Source: Candidatus Caenarcanales bacterium
GTDB lineage: Bacteria; Cyanobacteriota; Vampirovibrionia; Caenarcaniphilales; Caenarcanaceae
NCBI GenBank assembly: GCA_947489925.1
Contig: CANLFK010000076.1
Coordinates: forward strand, 1 to 10,180
DNA length: 10,180 nucleotides
Direction: 5' to 3'
Shown here: piece by piece, positions 1 to 6,441 of the stretch
How positions within the stretch are numbered: position 1 is the stretch's first letter
Layout: every line of letters starts with the position of its first letter
Program-made: the position numbers and the translations under genes
The notes under the pieces: generated by a model
The model's database searches: none
What the model saw: the letters and a program-made list of their open reading frames with translations, nothing else
What the model was told of the DNA's origin: nothing

Positions 1-1
1 T

Positions 2-154
2 GGAGTTGGGAATTTAGACCTTGAAGACAGAAATTTTCAAACAGATTTATTGAGTGTCCCCTTCGGGGAATGGCGTAAGCCTAGGGGGCTAAGACTTGAA
101 TTCTTGAGAAGCTTTTTGTGTTTTTTAGCTGTCGAACTCACATTATTTAGATAA
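2..154 (+). other. Possible 3' end of an unidentified reading frame, or structured non-coding DNA
   Basis: A frame entering from the left edge is open for 50 codons and stops with TAA at 152-154. Its translation includes SVPFGEWRKPRG and ends in LTLFR. I recognise no family. This stretch is visibly richer in G+C than the sequence after it. The opposite strand also has a short open frame here, and two hairpins lie inside it (57-81), so the openness could simply follow from composition. Either a gene tail or a structured element is possible; the window edge prevents a decision. Confidence 0.2.
57..81 (+). other. Pair of small hairpins with stable loops
   Basis: TCCCC-TTC-GGGGA (57-69) is a perfect five-base-pair stem. 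It can also be read as a CCC/GGG stem closing a UUCG tetraloop. Two bases later GGC-GTAA-GCC (72-81) forms a three-base-pair stem with a GNRA-type GUAA loop. Such neighbouring stable loops are typical of structured RNA, but the stems are short and I could not match them to a known RNA family. They could equally be chance inside a coding frame. Confidence 0.25.
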
Positions 155-258
155 ATTATTACAAAGCGTTAATGTTTATTGGTAAAACTCTTGGCGAACT
201 CATCAAATTTATTAATTGCTTAAGTTCTGCTATAAACATCAAGCTAAAGGTTTAAGCT
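155..258. other. Non-coding spacer, nothing recognisable
   Basis: This AT-rich stretch has stops in all frames and no RNA or repeat that I can recognise. Together with the promoter and leader of the next gene it makes up the roughly 210 bases between the possible reading-frame end at 154 and the start codon at 365. Confidence 0.5.
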
Positions 259-287
259 TTGAAATTTGTATATCGAAAGCGTATAAT
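259..287 (+). promoter_or_regulatory. Sigma70-type promoter for the Nmad3-like gene
   Basis: TTGAAA (259-264) and TATAAT (282-287) are separated by exactly 17 bases, a near-consensus -35/-10 pair. Transcription would start near 294, leaving a leader of about 70 bases before the ATG at 365. A TTGACA at 331-336 has no properly spaced -10 and was not preferred. The call is by sequence match only. Confidence 0.5.
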
Positions 288-364
288 TCTACTCTATATT
301 CGTATAAACACTAGTTAGCAAAAAGCAAAATTGACACCCTAAAACTTTATAGATTTTTTAGATT

Positions 365-1174
365 ATGAAAGTAATTTTAAGTAGAAAAGGATTTGACTCA
401 CAATATGGCGGACAACCAAGTCCAATTTTGCCAAATGGAACTTTACTTTCTTTGCCTATACCTCAAGCAGAAGATATTTTAAAATTTAGCGAACTTACTT
501 ACAATAATAAAACCTATGCTGACATAATAAAAGAATTAAATGGGAAAACAAGACAAATCAATAACGACACTAAAGCACATTTAGACCCTGACCTTAGAAA
601 AGATGTTTATGCAAAACGAAACCCAAATTGGAGACCAATATTTGGACAGGCGGCAGCAGCACAAGGACATTTACGAAATCAGAATGTGAAAGTAAATGAT
701 ATTTTTTTATTTTTTGGGTGGTTTAAACAGACCGAAATTTATAACGGAAAATTAAGATATAAAATCAATAGTCCTGACTTACACATAATATTTGGTTATC
801 TGCAAATTGGAGAAATATTTTCTGATGGAGACAAATTTCCAGAGTATGCAATGGGGCACCCTCATTGTGACAAAATGCACGAAAACCTAAAATCAAATTG
901 TATTTATGTAGCGAAAGACAGGTTATCTTTTAATGAAACTTTATCAGGTGCTAACACTTTAAATTATAATAAAAATTTAGTTTTGACAAAAGATGGAATG
1001 ACAAAAGGCAAATGGGAATTGCCCGATTTTTTTAGAGATTTAAAAATATCCTATCACACAGAAAACTCTTTTAAAAATGGTTATTTTAAGTCAGCTGACA
1101 AAGGGCAAGAATTTGTAATTTCACCAAGTGAAAATTTGACTTTATGGACAAAAGATTTGATTGAAAGAAACTAA
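365..1174 (+). CDS. Nmad3-type (nucleotide modification associated domain 3) protein
   Basis: This 269-residue protein resembles the Nmad3 family, which was predicted by comparative genomics to take part in DNA or nucleotide base modification. The biochemical reaction is not known to me. Family-like signatures run along the whole length: N-terminal MKVILSRKGFDS with a PSPILPNG stretch (1-25), LLSLPIP (27-33), NPNWRPIFGQAAAAQGHL (86-103), DIFLFFGWF (112-120), IIFGYLQIGE (141-150), GHPHCDK (164-170), IYVAKDRLSF (180-189), a KWELPDFF stretch (216-223) and GQEF (248-251). There is no signal peptide or membrane segment, so it is probably cytosolic. The ATG at 365 matches the usual family N-terminus, although no Shine-Dalgarno sequence is seen. 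A near-consensus promoter lies about 80 bases upstream. No methyltransferase, nuclease or phage gene is visible beside it, so it is an orphan here. The family assignment is from memory of motifs; the role is inference. Confidence 0.72.
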   Translation: MKVILSRKGFDSQYGGQPSPILPNGTLLSLPIPQAEDILKFSELTYNNKTYADIIKELNGKTRQINNDTKAHLDPDLRKDVYAKRNPNWRPIFGQAAAAQGHLRNQNVKVNDIFLFFGWFKQTEIYNGKLRYKINSPDLHIIFGYLQIGEIFSDGDKFPEYAMGHPHCDKMHENLKSNCIYVAKDRLSFNETLSGANTLNYNKNLVLTKDGMTKGKWELPDFFRDLKISYHTENSFKNGYFKSADKGQEFVISPSENLTLWTKDLIERN

Positions 1175-1480
1175 TGACTTGCGGGCAGGCAACACGGGCT
1201 TTGCGTCAGGCGGTTCAGTGCTCCAAAGACAGTTTTGAAGAAAATAGAAACAAGCTCTCTTTTAACAGTTAAGTCTTGAGGATATTCGTCTTGGAAGATT
1301 TTGATTTTACGAATTTAATATTTTTTCATATTCTGCTTGAGACAATGGACAATCCAGAATTTTTTTAATAATAATTTCATTATTGGAACATTACAATGAC
1401 AAATAAATTTTTTAGACAGGAAATTATTTTAGGTGTAAATTTAAAATCACAAAACTGAAAACTGAAATTTAAATAGAAAA
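1175..1480. other. Intergenic region with a G+C-rich patch, no gene
   Basis: These 306 bases separate the Nmad3-like gene from the GST gene. The first 65 or so (about 1179-1245) are much richer in G+C than anything nearby, with strings such as GCGGGCAGGC and ACGGGCTTTGCGTCAGGCGG. The rest is very AT-rich with long T runs (about 1360-1366). I see no tRNA, convincing rho-independent terminator or strong promoter. A 20-codon ATG frame (1396-1458) is present but has no support as a gene. The patch may be the scar of a transferred segment. Confidence 0.5.
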
Positions 1481-2110
1481 ATGTATACACTTTATTATTT
1501 GCCTGGTGCTTGCTCATTAGCCATACATGCTTTAATCAATGAACTTGGACAAGAAGTAAAATTAGAAAATGTTAGCGTTCCTCAAGGTGAGCCTCGTAGC
1601 CCTGAATTTTTAAAAGTTAATCCTCGAGGTCAAGTGCCAGTTTTAGTTGATGGAGACTTAGTATTGCGTGAAGGCGGAGCTATTATTAATTATTTGCTAG
1701 ATAAACATAATAGTAATATGCTTCCTAAATCTCAACCTGAGAGGGCTCAATCTTTGGAATGGTTAATGTTTGCCAATGCCACTTTGCATCCAGCTTATGC
1801 CAGAATGTTTTTTATTAATCGCATTATTAAAGATGAAAATGCCAAAGAAGAAGCCATTAATGCTGGTATTGAACAAATTAATAAACTTTGGGCGGAAGTC
1901 GATCAACAGCTTGCTAAAACCAAATATACTTGCGGGGACCAAATTACAGGGGCTGATATTTTATTAACTGTTATTGCAAATTGGATTGGTTATTTACCTA
2001 AGCCTGTTCAGTTAGGCGACAACACAAAAAGAATGCTCAAAGAAATTATTAATCGTCCAGCCTTTAAAAAAGCTCTCTCTGAAGAAAAAATTGAATACAA
2101 AGCTGTTTAA
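1481..2110 (+). CDS. gstA: Beta-class glutathione S-transferase
   Basis: The 209-residue length and layout match bacterial beta-class GSTs, soluble enzymes that conjugate or reduce electrophiles with glutathione, or bind it for redox defence. The N-terminal thioredoxin-like domain (about 1-78) carries PGACSLA with Cys11 at the position of the beta-class catalytic cysteine, the cis-proline loop QVPVL (51-55), and the glutathione-binding REGGAI segment (63-68), where most family members have ES-AI and E. coli has EG-AI. The helical C-terminal domain (about 87-205) contains LHPAYA with His103 aligning with the beta-class active-site histidine, and the N-capping box TGADI (156-160). The ATG at 1481 gives a standard N-terminus; no Shine-Dalgarno sequence is visible. 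The gene sits alone on this strand between two spacers and shows no damage. The symbol is by similarity to E. coli GstA; the substrate is unknown. Confidence 0.9.
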   Translation: MYTLYYLPGACSLAIHALINELGQEVKLENVSVPQGEPRSPEFLKVNPRGQVPVLVDGDLVLREGGAIINYLLDKHNSNMLPKSQPERAQSLEWLMFANATLHPAYARMFFINRIIKDENAKEEAINAGIEQINKLWAEVDQQLAKTKYTCGDQITGADILLTVIANWIGYLPKPVQLGDNTKRMLKEIINRPAFKKALSEEKIEYKAV

Positions 2111-2170
2111 TATGTCAGTCAGTTCTAGTAGGTTTTTAGTAATTCGTTAGTTTTATCTGGGTTTTTCTAC

Positions 2171-2194
2171 TATAATAGTTCATTTGATTTAGGG
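2171..2194 (+). promoter_or_regulatory. Candidate -10 box and ribosome-binding site before the membrane protein gene
   Basis: A perfect TATAAT lies at 2171-2176 in the 90-base gap after the GST gene, with only weak T-rich candidates for a -35. AGGG at 2191-2194 could serve as a ribosome-binding site, 9 bases before the GTG at 2204 and 6 before the TTG at 2201. The leader would be only about 20 bases. If real, it would drive the membrane protein gene and the overlapping ribD. Confidence 0.4.
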
Positions 2195-2200
2195 TTTTAT

Positions 2201-3715
2201 TTGGTGAAAAAATATATAAACATCTTTTATATTTGTACTTCTTTGCTGTCTCTAAGTCTTTTACTGTTTTACTCTGGTATTTGGACTGATTGCTCAAAAA
2301 TTCCTTTTAGTTTATCTATAACCGAAAGTCAAAATTTATGGGCTTTAAAAAGCTTGCTCAATCACCAAAAACTGCGAATTGACTTATTTTCATTTAATCA
2401 ATTTACCGAAAGTTTTTTCTTTATAAAAGTTTTAAGTTTATATTTTAATTTGGGTTTTAAGCAATTATCGGTTTTAGTACAAGGTCGTTTAATTAGCTCA
2501 GTTGGCTTAGTTTTTTGTTTAACTATTTTTGGCTTTTTATTAAAACGGGAAAAAGTAAATAATTTTATTATTTTATGGATAATTGGTTTATTTTTGGCTT
2601 TTCCAGTTACTCAGGCTTGTTATGGACAATTAAGATCTGAATTTTGGAGTTTGGCTTTCGGGGTTGGGGCTTTGTATTTTTTGTTTAAGTCCGATAAAAA
2701 TATTTCTTGGTGGCAAAGTATTTTGGTTTCGGTTTGCTTAGCTTTGGCTTATATTTTGTCGCATAAGTCTGTCTTTTTGAGCTTTGCTTTTGCGTCTTTT
2801 TGCTTGCTTAGTAATTTTAATAATTGGCAAAGTTTAATCAAAATATATTTACCAACTATGTTATTGATTTTGGCTGATTATTTATTTCAGGGTTTGAGTT
2901 TTGGCTTTCATACTTACTTAGACTGGGATTTACAAAGATTTATTCATAATTTTAATATTATTTATAATTGGCCAATTTTGAGTTTAATTTTAATATTTTT
3001 ATTTAATGGCAAAGAGTTAAAAAGCTTTCAAATCAATGTCAAGCACCCAGCTTTTACTCTTTTAATTATTAGTTTAATTATTAATTTGTGGTCTACTGGG
3101 CTTAGGCTGGATTATAGTTATGCTTGGCTAATTCCTAATTTAGCTTTTTGTTGGCTTTTGGCATTGTCTTTGAATCAATTTATATTGCAAGAATTTAAGC
3201 AAATATTTGGCTTTTTAAGCTTAGCTGCTATTTTAATGGGTTTATTAATTCATTTAATACCACCGCAAGCCATTAAGACTATTCAAAATTATCCCAAATT
3301 AATTCATAATACCGAGAACTGGATTAGAGAAACAAAAGCTATTCTCAAACAAAATCCTGAAATTATAATTTCTCAAGATCCAAATATTTCTGCTTTGCTA
3401 ACCGAAAAAGACTGTTTATTTGTTGATCCAAATATTTTAATTTATTCATCGAAGGCTTATCAAAAAATGCTAAAAGGCATTAAAGCCAAAAAATATAATC
3501 AAATCATTTTAACTACTAGTCCAGAACAAATTTGGCCTAATGAAATAATTAAACAAATTAAAAAGAATTATGATCCTTATCAAAAAATCTTTATACTTGG
3601 AGAGTCTGGCTTAGTTTATCGAAAAAAAGAAGATTTTGGTATGGGTAGCTCAAGCAATAAAAACGGAGAATCTTTAACTGAAACTGAAATTTTTGCAACT
3701 TTTCACCCTATATGA
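2201..3715 (+). CDS. Multi-pass membrane protein, probable GT-C type glycosyltransferase
   Basis: This protein of about 504 residues has roughly ten hydrophobic segments (for example 6-26, 92-114, 120-138, 147-162, 172-203, 216-230, 256-268, 284-300, 305-326, 335-355) followed by a soluble tail (356-504). The layout fits polyprenyl-phosphate-sugar dependent GT-C enzymes (ArnT/PMT-like): a long first extracytoplasmic loop with acidic residues (Asp30, Glu42), a many-helix core, and a tail with a VDPNILIYSSKAY stretch and KYNQIILTTS, like the closing segment of such enzymes. It would transfer a sugar to lipid or protein at the outer face of the inner membrane. The start is TTG (2201) or, with better spacing to AGGG, GTG (2204). 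The last 25 residues look like an unstructured extension. Its TGA overlaps the ribD ATG (ATGA), implying translational coupling. Donor and acceptor are unknown; I see no canonical DxD or DE motif that would settle the family. Confidence 0.6.
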   Translation: MVKKYINIFYICTSLLSLSLLLFYSGIWTDCSKIPFSLSITESQNLWALKSLLNHQKLRIDLFSFNQFTESFFFIKVLSLYFNLGFKQLSVLVQGRLISSVGLVFCLTIFGFLLKREKVNNFIILWIIGLFLAFPVTQACYGQLRSEFWSLAFGVGALYFLFKSDKNISWWQSILVSVCLALAYILSHKSVFLSFAFASFCLLSNFNNWQSLIKIYLPTMLLILADYLFQGLSFGFHTYLDWDLQRFIHNFNIIYNWPILSLILIFLFNGKELKSFQINVKHPAFTLLIISLIINLWSTGLRLDYSYAWLIPNLAFCWLLALSLNQFILQEFKQIFGFLSLAAILMGLLIHLIPPQAIKTIQNYPKLIHNTENWIRETKAILKQNPEIIISQDPNISALLTEKDCLFVDPNILIYSSKAYQKMLKGIKAKKYNQIILTTSPEQIWPNEIIKQIKKNYDPYQKIFILGESGLVYRKKEDFGMGSSSNKNGESLTETEIFATFHPI

Positions 3716-4764
3716 ATCATCAGTACGAATATTATATGCAAAAAGTCTTGAATCTCGCAATCAAAGCGAAAGGACAGACTTCACCTAATCCAATGGTCGG
3801 AGCAATTATTTTAAATGAGAATGGAGAATTTATTTCTGATGGTTATCATTTAAAAGCTGGTTCTGAGCATGCAGAAATTATCGCTTTAAAAAAAGCTGGA
3901 TCTTTAGCTAAAAATGGTATTTTATATGTCAATCTTGAGCCTTGCTGTCATTATGGACGCACTCCGCCTTGCACTTCAGCTATAAAAGAAGCTGGTATTA
4001 AAAAAGTTATTATTGGGAGTTTAGATCCAAACACAAAAGTAAATGGACAAGGAGTTAAAGATTTAAAAGAAGCTGGTTTGGAAGTTGTCTTTGGGGTTTT
4101 GGAAAAAGAATGCCTTGAATTAAATAAATTTTTCTTTTACTGGCTAGAAAATCAAAAACCTTGGCTAACGCTAAAAATAGCCGCCACTTTAAATGGAAAA
4201 ATTGATTTAGGTAAGGCTGGTAAACAAATTACAGGAAAAGCTGTTCAAGAAAAAGTACATCAATTAAGGGCAGAACATGATTCAATTCTGACTGGAAGCG
4301 GTACTATTTTGGCTGATAATCCGCAATTAAATGTCAGATTTGGTCATAATTATAAAAATCCGCTAAAAATAATTTTGGATAGGCGTTTAAGATGCGAACC
4401 AGAGCTGAAAGTTTTTAATGAAGAAGCTTTAACTTTATTATTTACCAGCCCTGAAAGTTTAAAGACAAATAAAAGACAGTTTTTAAATACTGAAATTATT
4501 GATTGGAATGGAGAACTGAATGAATTATTAAAAACCTTGGCTAAAAAAAACATTTTATCAGTTTTAATGGAGGCTGGTAGTAATTTAAATACCGCTTTTT
4601 TGGAAGAAAACTTAGTACAAGAAATTATTTATTTTATTAATTCTCGCTTAGCACCTTCAAGTTTAGGTTTGCCCGAAGTTTATATTGGTAATAATATACA
4701 GAATTTTAAACTAAAGTCTTCTGAATTAATTGGCTCAGACTTAATGTTAAATTTAGACTTCTAA
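3712..4764 (+). CDS. ribD: Bifunctional riboflavin deaminase/reductase RibD
   Basis: RibD carries out two successive steps of riboflavin synthesis in the cytosol: deamination of the diaminopyrimidine made from GTP, then NADPH-dependent reduction of the ribosyl side chain. The 350-residue length is typical. The N-terminal deaminase domain (about 1-145) has TSPNPMVG (23-30), the zinc/catalytic HAE (53-55), EPCCHYGRTPPC (76-87; His53, Cys78 and Cys87 as zinc ligands) and DPNTKVNGQG (105-114). The C-terminal reductase domain (about 148-350) has WLTLKIAATLNGKI (151-164), GSGTILADNPQLNVR (195-209) and LMEAGSNL (285-292), where many members have an EGG core. The ATG at 3712 is right because the family usually begins a few residues before YYM and this segment is present. 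There is no Shine-Dalgarno sequence; the ATGA overlap suggests coupling to the upstream membrane protein gene. No other rib gene lies in the window, so the pathway genes appear scattered. Confidence 0.95.
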   Translation: MNHQYEYYMQKVLNLAIKAKGQTSPNPMVGAIILNENGEFISDGYHLKAGSEHAEIIALKKAGSLAKNGILYVNLEPCCHYGRTPPCTSAIKEAGIKKVIIGSLDPNTKVNGQGVKDLKEAGLEVVFGVLEKECLELNKFFFYWLENQKPWLTLKIAATLNGKIDLGKAGKQITGKAVQEKVHQLRAEHDSILTGSGTILADNPQLNVRFGHNYKNPLKIILDRRLRCEPELKVFNEEALTLLFTSPESLKTNKRQFLNTEIIDWNGELNELLKTLAKKNILSVLMEAGSNLNTAFLEENLVQEIIYFINSRLAPSSLGLPEVYIGNNIQNFKLKSSELIGSDLMLNLDF

Positions 4765-4851
4765 AAATAAAAATCAGCTTTTAAAAGTAAAATACCCTTT
4801 ACTAAAAAGAGAGTATAAAATTAAACAAATATCTGATTAATATAATAAATA
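4765..4851 (+). promoter_or_regulatory. ribD-gpmI spacer with possible promoter elements
   Basis: This 87-base, extremely AT-rich gap holds a six-base-pair inverted repeat (AGTAAA 4786-4791 / TTTACT 4798-4803) with no following T run, so it is a poor terminator candidate. It also has two -10-like strings, TATAAA (4814-4819) and TATAAT (4841-4846), neither with a well-spaced -35. No Shine-Dalgarno sequence precedes the gpmI ATG. A gpmI promoter here is plausible but not demonstrated. Confidence 0.25.
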
Positions 4852-6441
4852 ATGATTGAGCAAAATAAGAAAACTATTTTATTAATTCTTGATGGATGGG
4901 GAATTAACCCAAATGAAGAACAAAGTGCTATTGCTAAAGTGAGCCCGCCAGTTTTTAATCAATTGCTGAAAGATTATCCAAATAGCCAATTAGAAGCGAG
5001 CGGAAAAGCGGTTGGTCTGCCATCAGGAGTTATGGGTAATTCGGAAGTTGGACATGAAAATATTGGTGCAGGGCGGATTTCCAAACAAAAATTAACTTTA
5101 ATTAGTGAATCCATTGAAAATAAAAGCTTTTTCAGTAATCAAGTATTGCAAACCGTTTTTAATTTGGTTAAAGCTAAAAATAAAAAATTACATTTAATTG
5201 GCTTACTGAGCGAAGGAGATGTACATAGTCATTTGGGACATTTATATGCTTTAATTGACTGGGCTGAAAAAGAAAATATAAACTTTTTTGTACATCCAAT
5301 CCTAGACGGCAGAGATGATCCACAAAAAAATTGTCTTCATTTATTAACAGATTTACAAAATAAATTAAATCAATCCAATAATGGCAAAATTGGCTCTGTT
5401 TGTGGTCGTTATTGGGCAATGGATAGAGATAATAATTGGGATCGAATTAAAAAGTATTGGGATTTATTAATTAAAGGATCTGGACTTATTAGTGATAATT
5501 CAATCAGTGCGGTCGAAGAAGCTTATAATCGTCAAATTGGTTTATATAGCCCCGCTGAAAATAGTGATGAATTTATTCAACCAACTTGCTTTAAAGGTTT
5601 AGACAGCACTCTCAAAGACGAAGATGGAGTAATTTTCTTTAATTTTAGACCAGACCGAGCTAAAGAAATAAGTGCAGTTTTAACACAAAATAATTTTACG
5701 GGCTTTCAGAGAGATGTTTTTCCAAAGGTGAATTATGTTTGTCTGACTAGTTATGATAATTCATTAGATTGTGCTGAAGCGGGTGCTAATCCAGTTTTGC
5801 CAGTTGCTTTTGATGAATCTTCTTTTCCAGTTCAGGATAAAAGCTTAAGTTTGGGCGAAATTATCTCTAAACAAGGCTTAAAACAACTGCGTATTGCAGA
5901 AACCGAAAAATTTAGACATGTAACTAGCTTTTTCAATCAAGGTCTTGAAAATCCATTTGACGGAGAAGAAAGAATTTTAATACCTTCACCCAAAGTGGCA
6001 ACATATGATCTTCGGCCAGAAATGAGCTTAAAAGGAATTACTGAGGCTTTAATAAAAGCTATTGAGAGCGGTAATTTTGATTTGATTGTAGCTAATTTTG
6101 CTAATGCCGATATGGTTGGTCATTCTGGAATTTTTGAAGCCGCTGTCAAAGCTATTGAATATATTGATTTGGCTTTAAAAGACTTAAGTGAATTATGCTT
6201 GGAGAAAAAAGTTAATTTATTAATTACGGCTGATCATGGAAATGCTGATCAAATGATTAATCCAAATGGAACTGTTAGAACAGCTCATAGCTTAAATTTA
6301 GTGCCTTTTATTTTGGTTAGCGAAAAATATAAAAATCATAAACTTGAAAATGGTGCTTTATGTGATATTGCTCCCACTATTTTAAAATTAATGAATATTG
6401 AAAAACCAGACCAAATGCTGGGGAAATCTTTATTAAACTAA
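4852..6441 (+). CDS. gpmI: 2,3-bisphosphoglycerate-independent phosphoglycerate mutase
   Basis: GpmI interconverts 3- and 2-phosphoglycerate in glycolysis/gluconeogenesis through a phosphoserine intermediate, using two divalent metal ions (commonly Mn). The 529 residues and motif order are canonical: LDGWG with metal ligand Asp14, GNSEVGHENIGAGR (62-75) with nucleophile Ser64, HVHSxxxH-type EGDVHSHLGH (121-130), LDGRDDP (151-157), GRYWAMDRDNNWDR (185-198), FRPDRA (265-270), KFRHVTSFF (353-361), SPKVATYDLRPEMS (379-392), ANADMVGHSG (417-426) and TADHGNAD (459-466). All metal-binding and catalytic residues that I can place are present, so it should be active. The ATG at 4852 gives a normal N-terminus, although no ribosome-binding site is visible. 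It follows ribD by 87 bases on the same strand. Its TAA stop shares bases with the TAG stop of the giant gene on the opposite strand, leaving no room for a terminator between them. Confidence 0.97.
   Translation: MIEQNKKTILLILDGWGINPNEEQSAIAKVSPPVFNQLLKDYPNSQLEASGKAVGLPSGVMGNSEVGHENIGAGRISKQKLTLISESIENKSFFSNQVLQTVFNLVKAKNKKLHLIGLLSEGDVHSHLGHLYALIDWAEKENINFFVHPILDGRDDPQKNCLHLLTDLQNKLNQSNNGKIGSVCGRYWAMDRDNNWDRIKKYWDLLIKGSGLISDNSISAVEEAYNRQIGLYSPAENSDEFIQPTCFKGLDSTLKDEDGVIFFNFRPDRAKEISAVLTQNNFTGFQRDVFPKVNYVCLTSYDNSLDCAEAGANPVLPVAFDESSFPVQDKSLSLGEIISKQGLKQLRIAETEKFRHVTSFFNQGLENPFDGEERILIPSPKVATYDLRPEMSLKGITEALIKAIESGNFDLIVANFANADMVGHSGIFEAAVKAIEYIDLALKDLSELCLEKKVNLLITADHGNADQMINPNGTVRTAHSLNLVPFILVSEKYKNHKLENGALCDIAPTILKLMNIEKPDQMLGKSLLN

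Noticed and set aside
331..336. TTGACA as the -35 of the Nmad3-like gene
   Set aside because: No -10 lies at suitable spacing before the ATG at 365; the TTGAAA/TATAAT pair at 259-287 is far better.
1175..1280. Integron attC site after the Nmad3-like gene
   Set aside because: A GTTRRRY-like GTTAAGT occurs at 1268-1274, but the matching RYYYAAC partner and the paired inner boxes are missing near the stop codon.
1396..1458. 20-codon ATG frame just upstream of the GST gene (possible leader peptide)
   Set aside because: It has no ribosome-binding site, no attenuator-like hairpins and no recognisable sequence; such short frames are expected by chance in AT-rich DNA.
1770..1967. 65-codon frame inside the GST gene
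   Set aside because: It is an out-of-frame shadow of a gene with clear GST motifs throughout.
4350..4553. 67-codon antisense frame inside ribD
   Set aside because: It lies opposite the conserved reductase domain and has no family features.
4786..4803. Rho-independent terminator after ribD
   Set aside because: The stem is six weak base pairs and is not followed by a T run.
5174..5419. 81-codon antisense frame inside gpmI
   Set aside because: It is complementary to conserved GpmI motifs and is best explained as a shadow.
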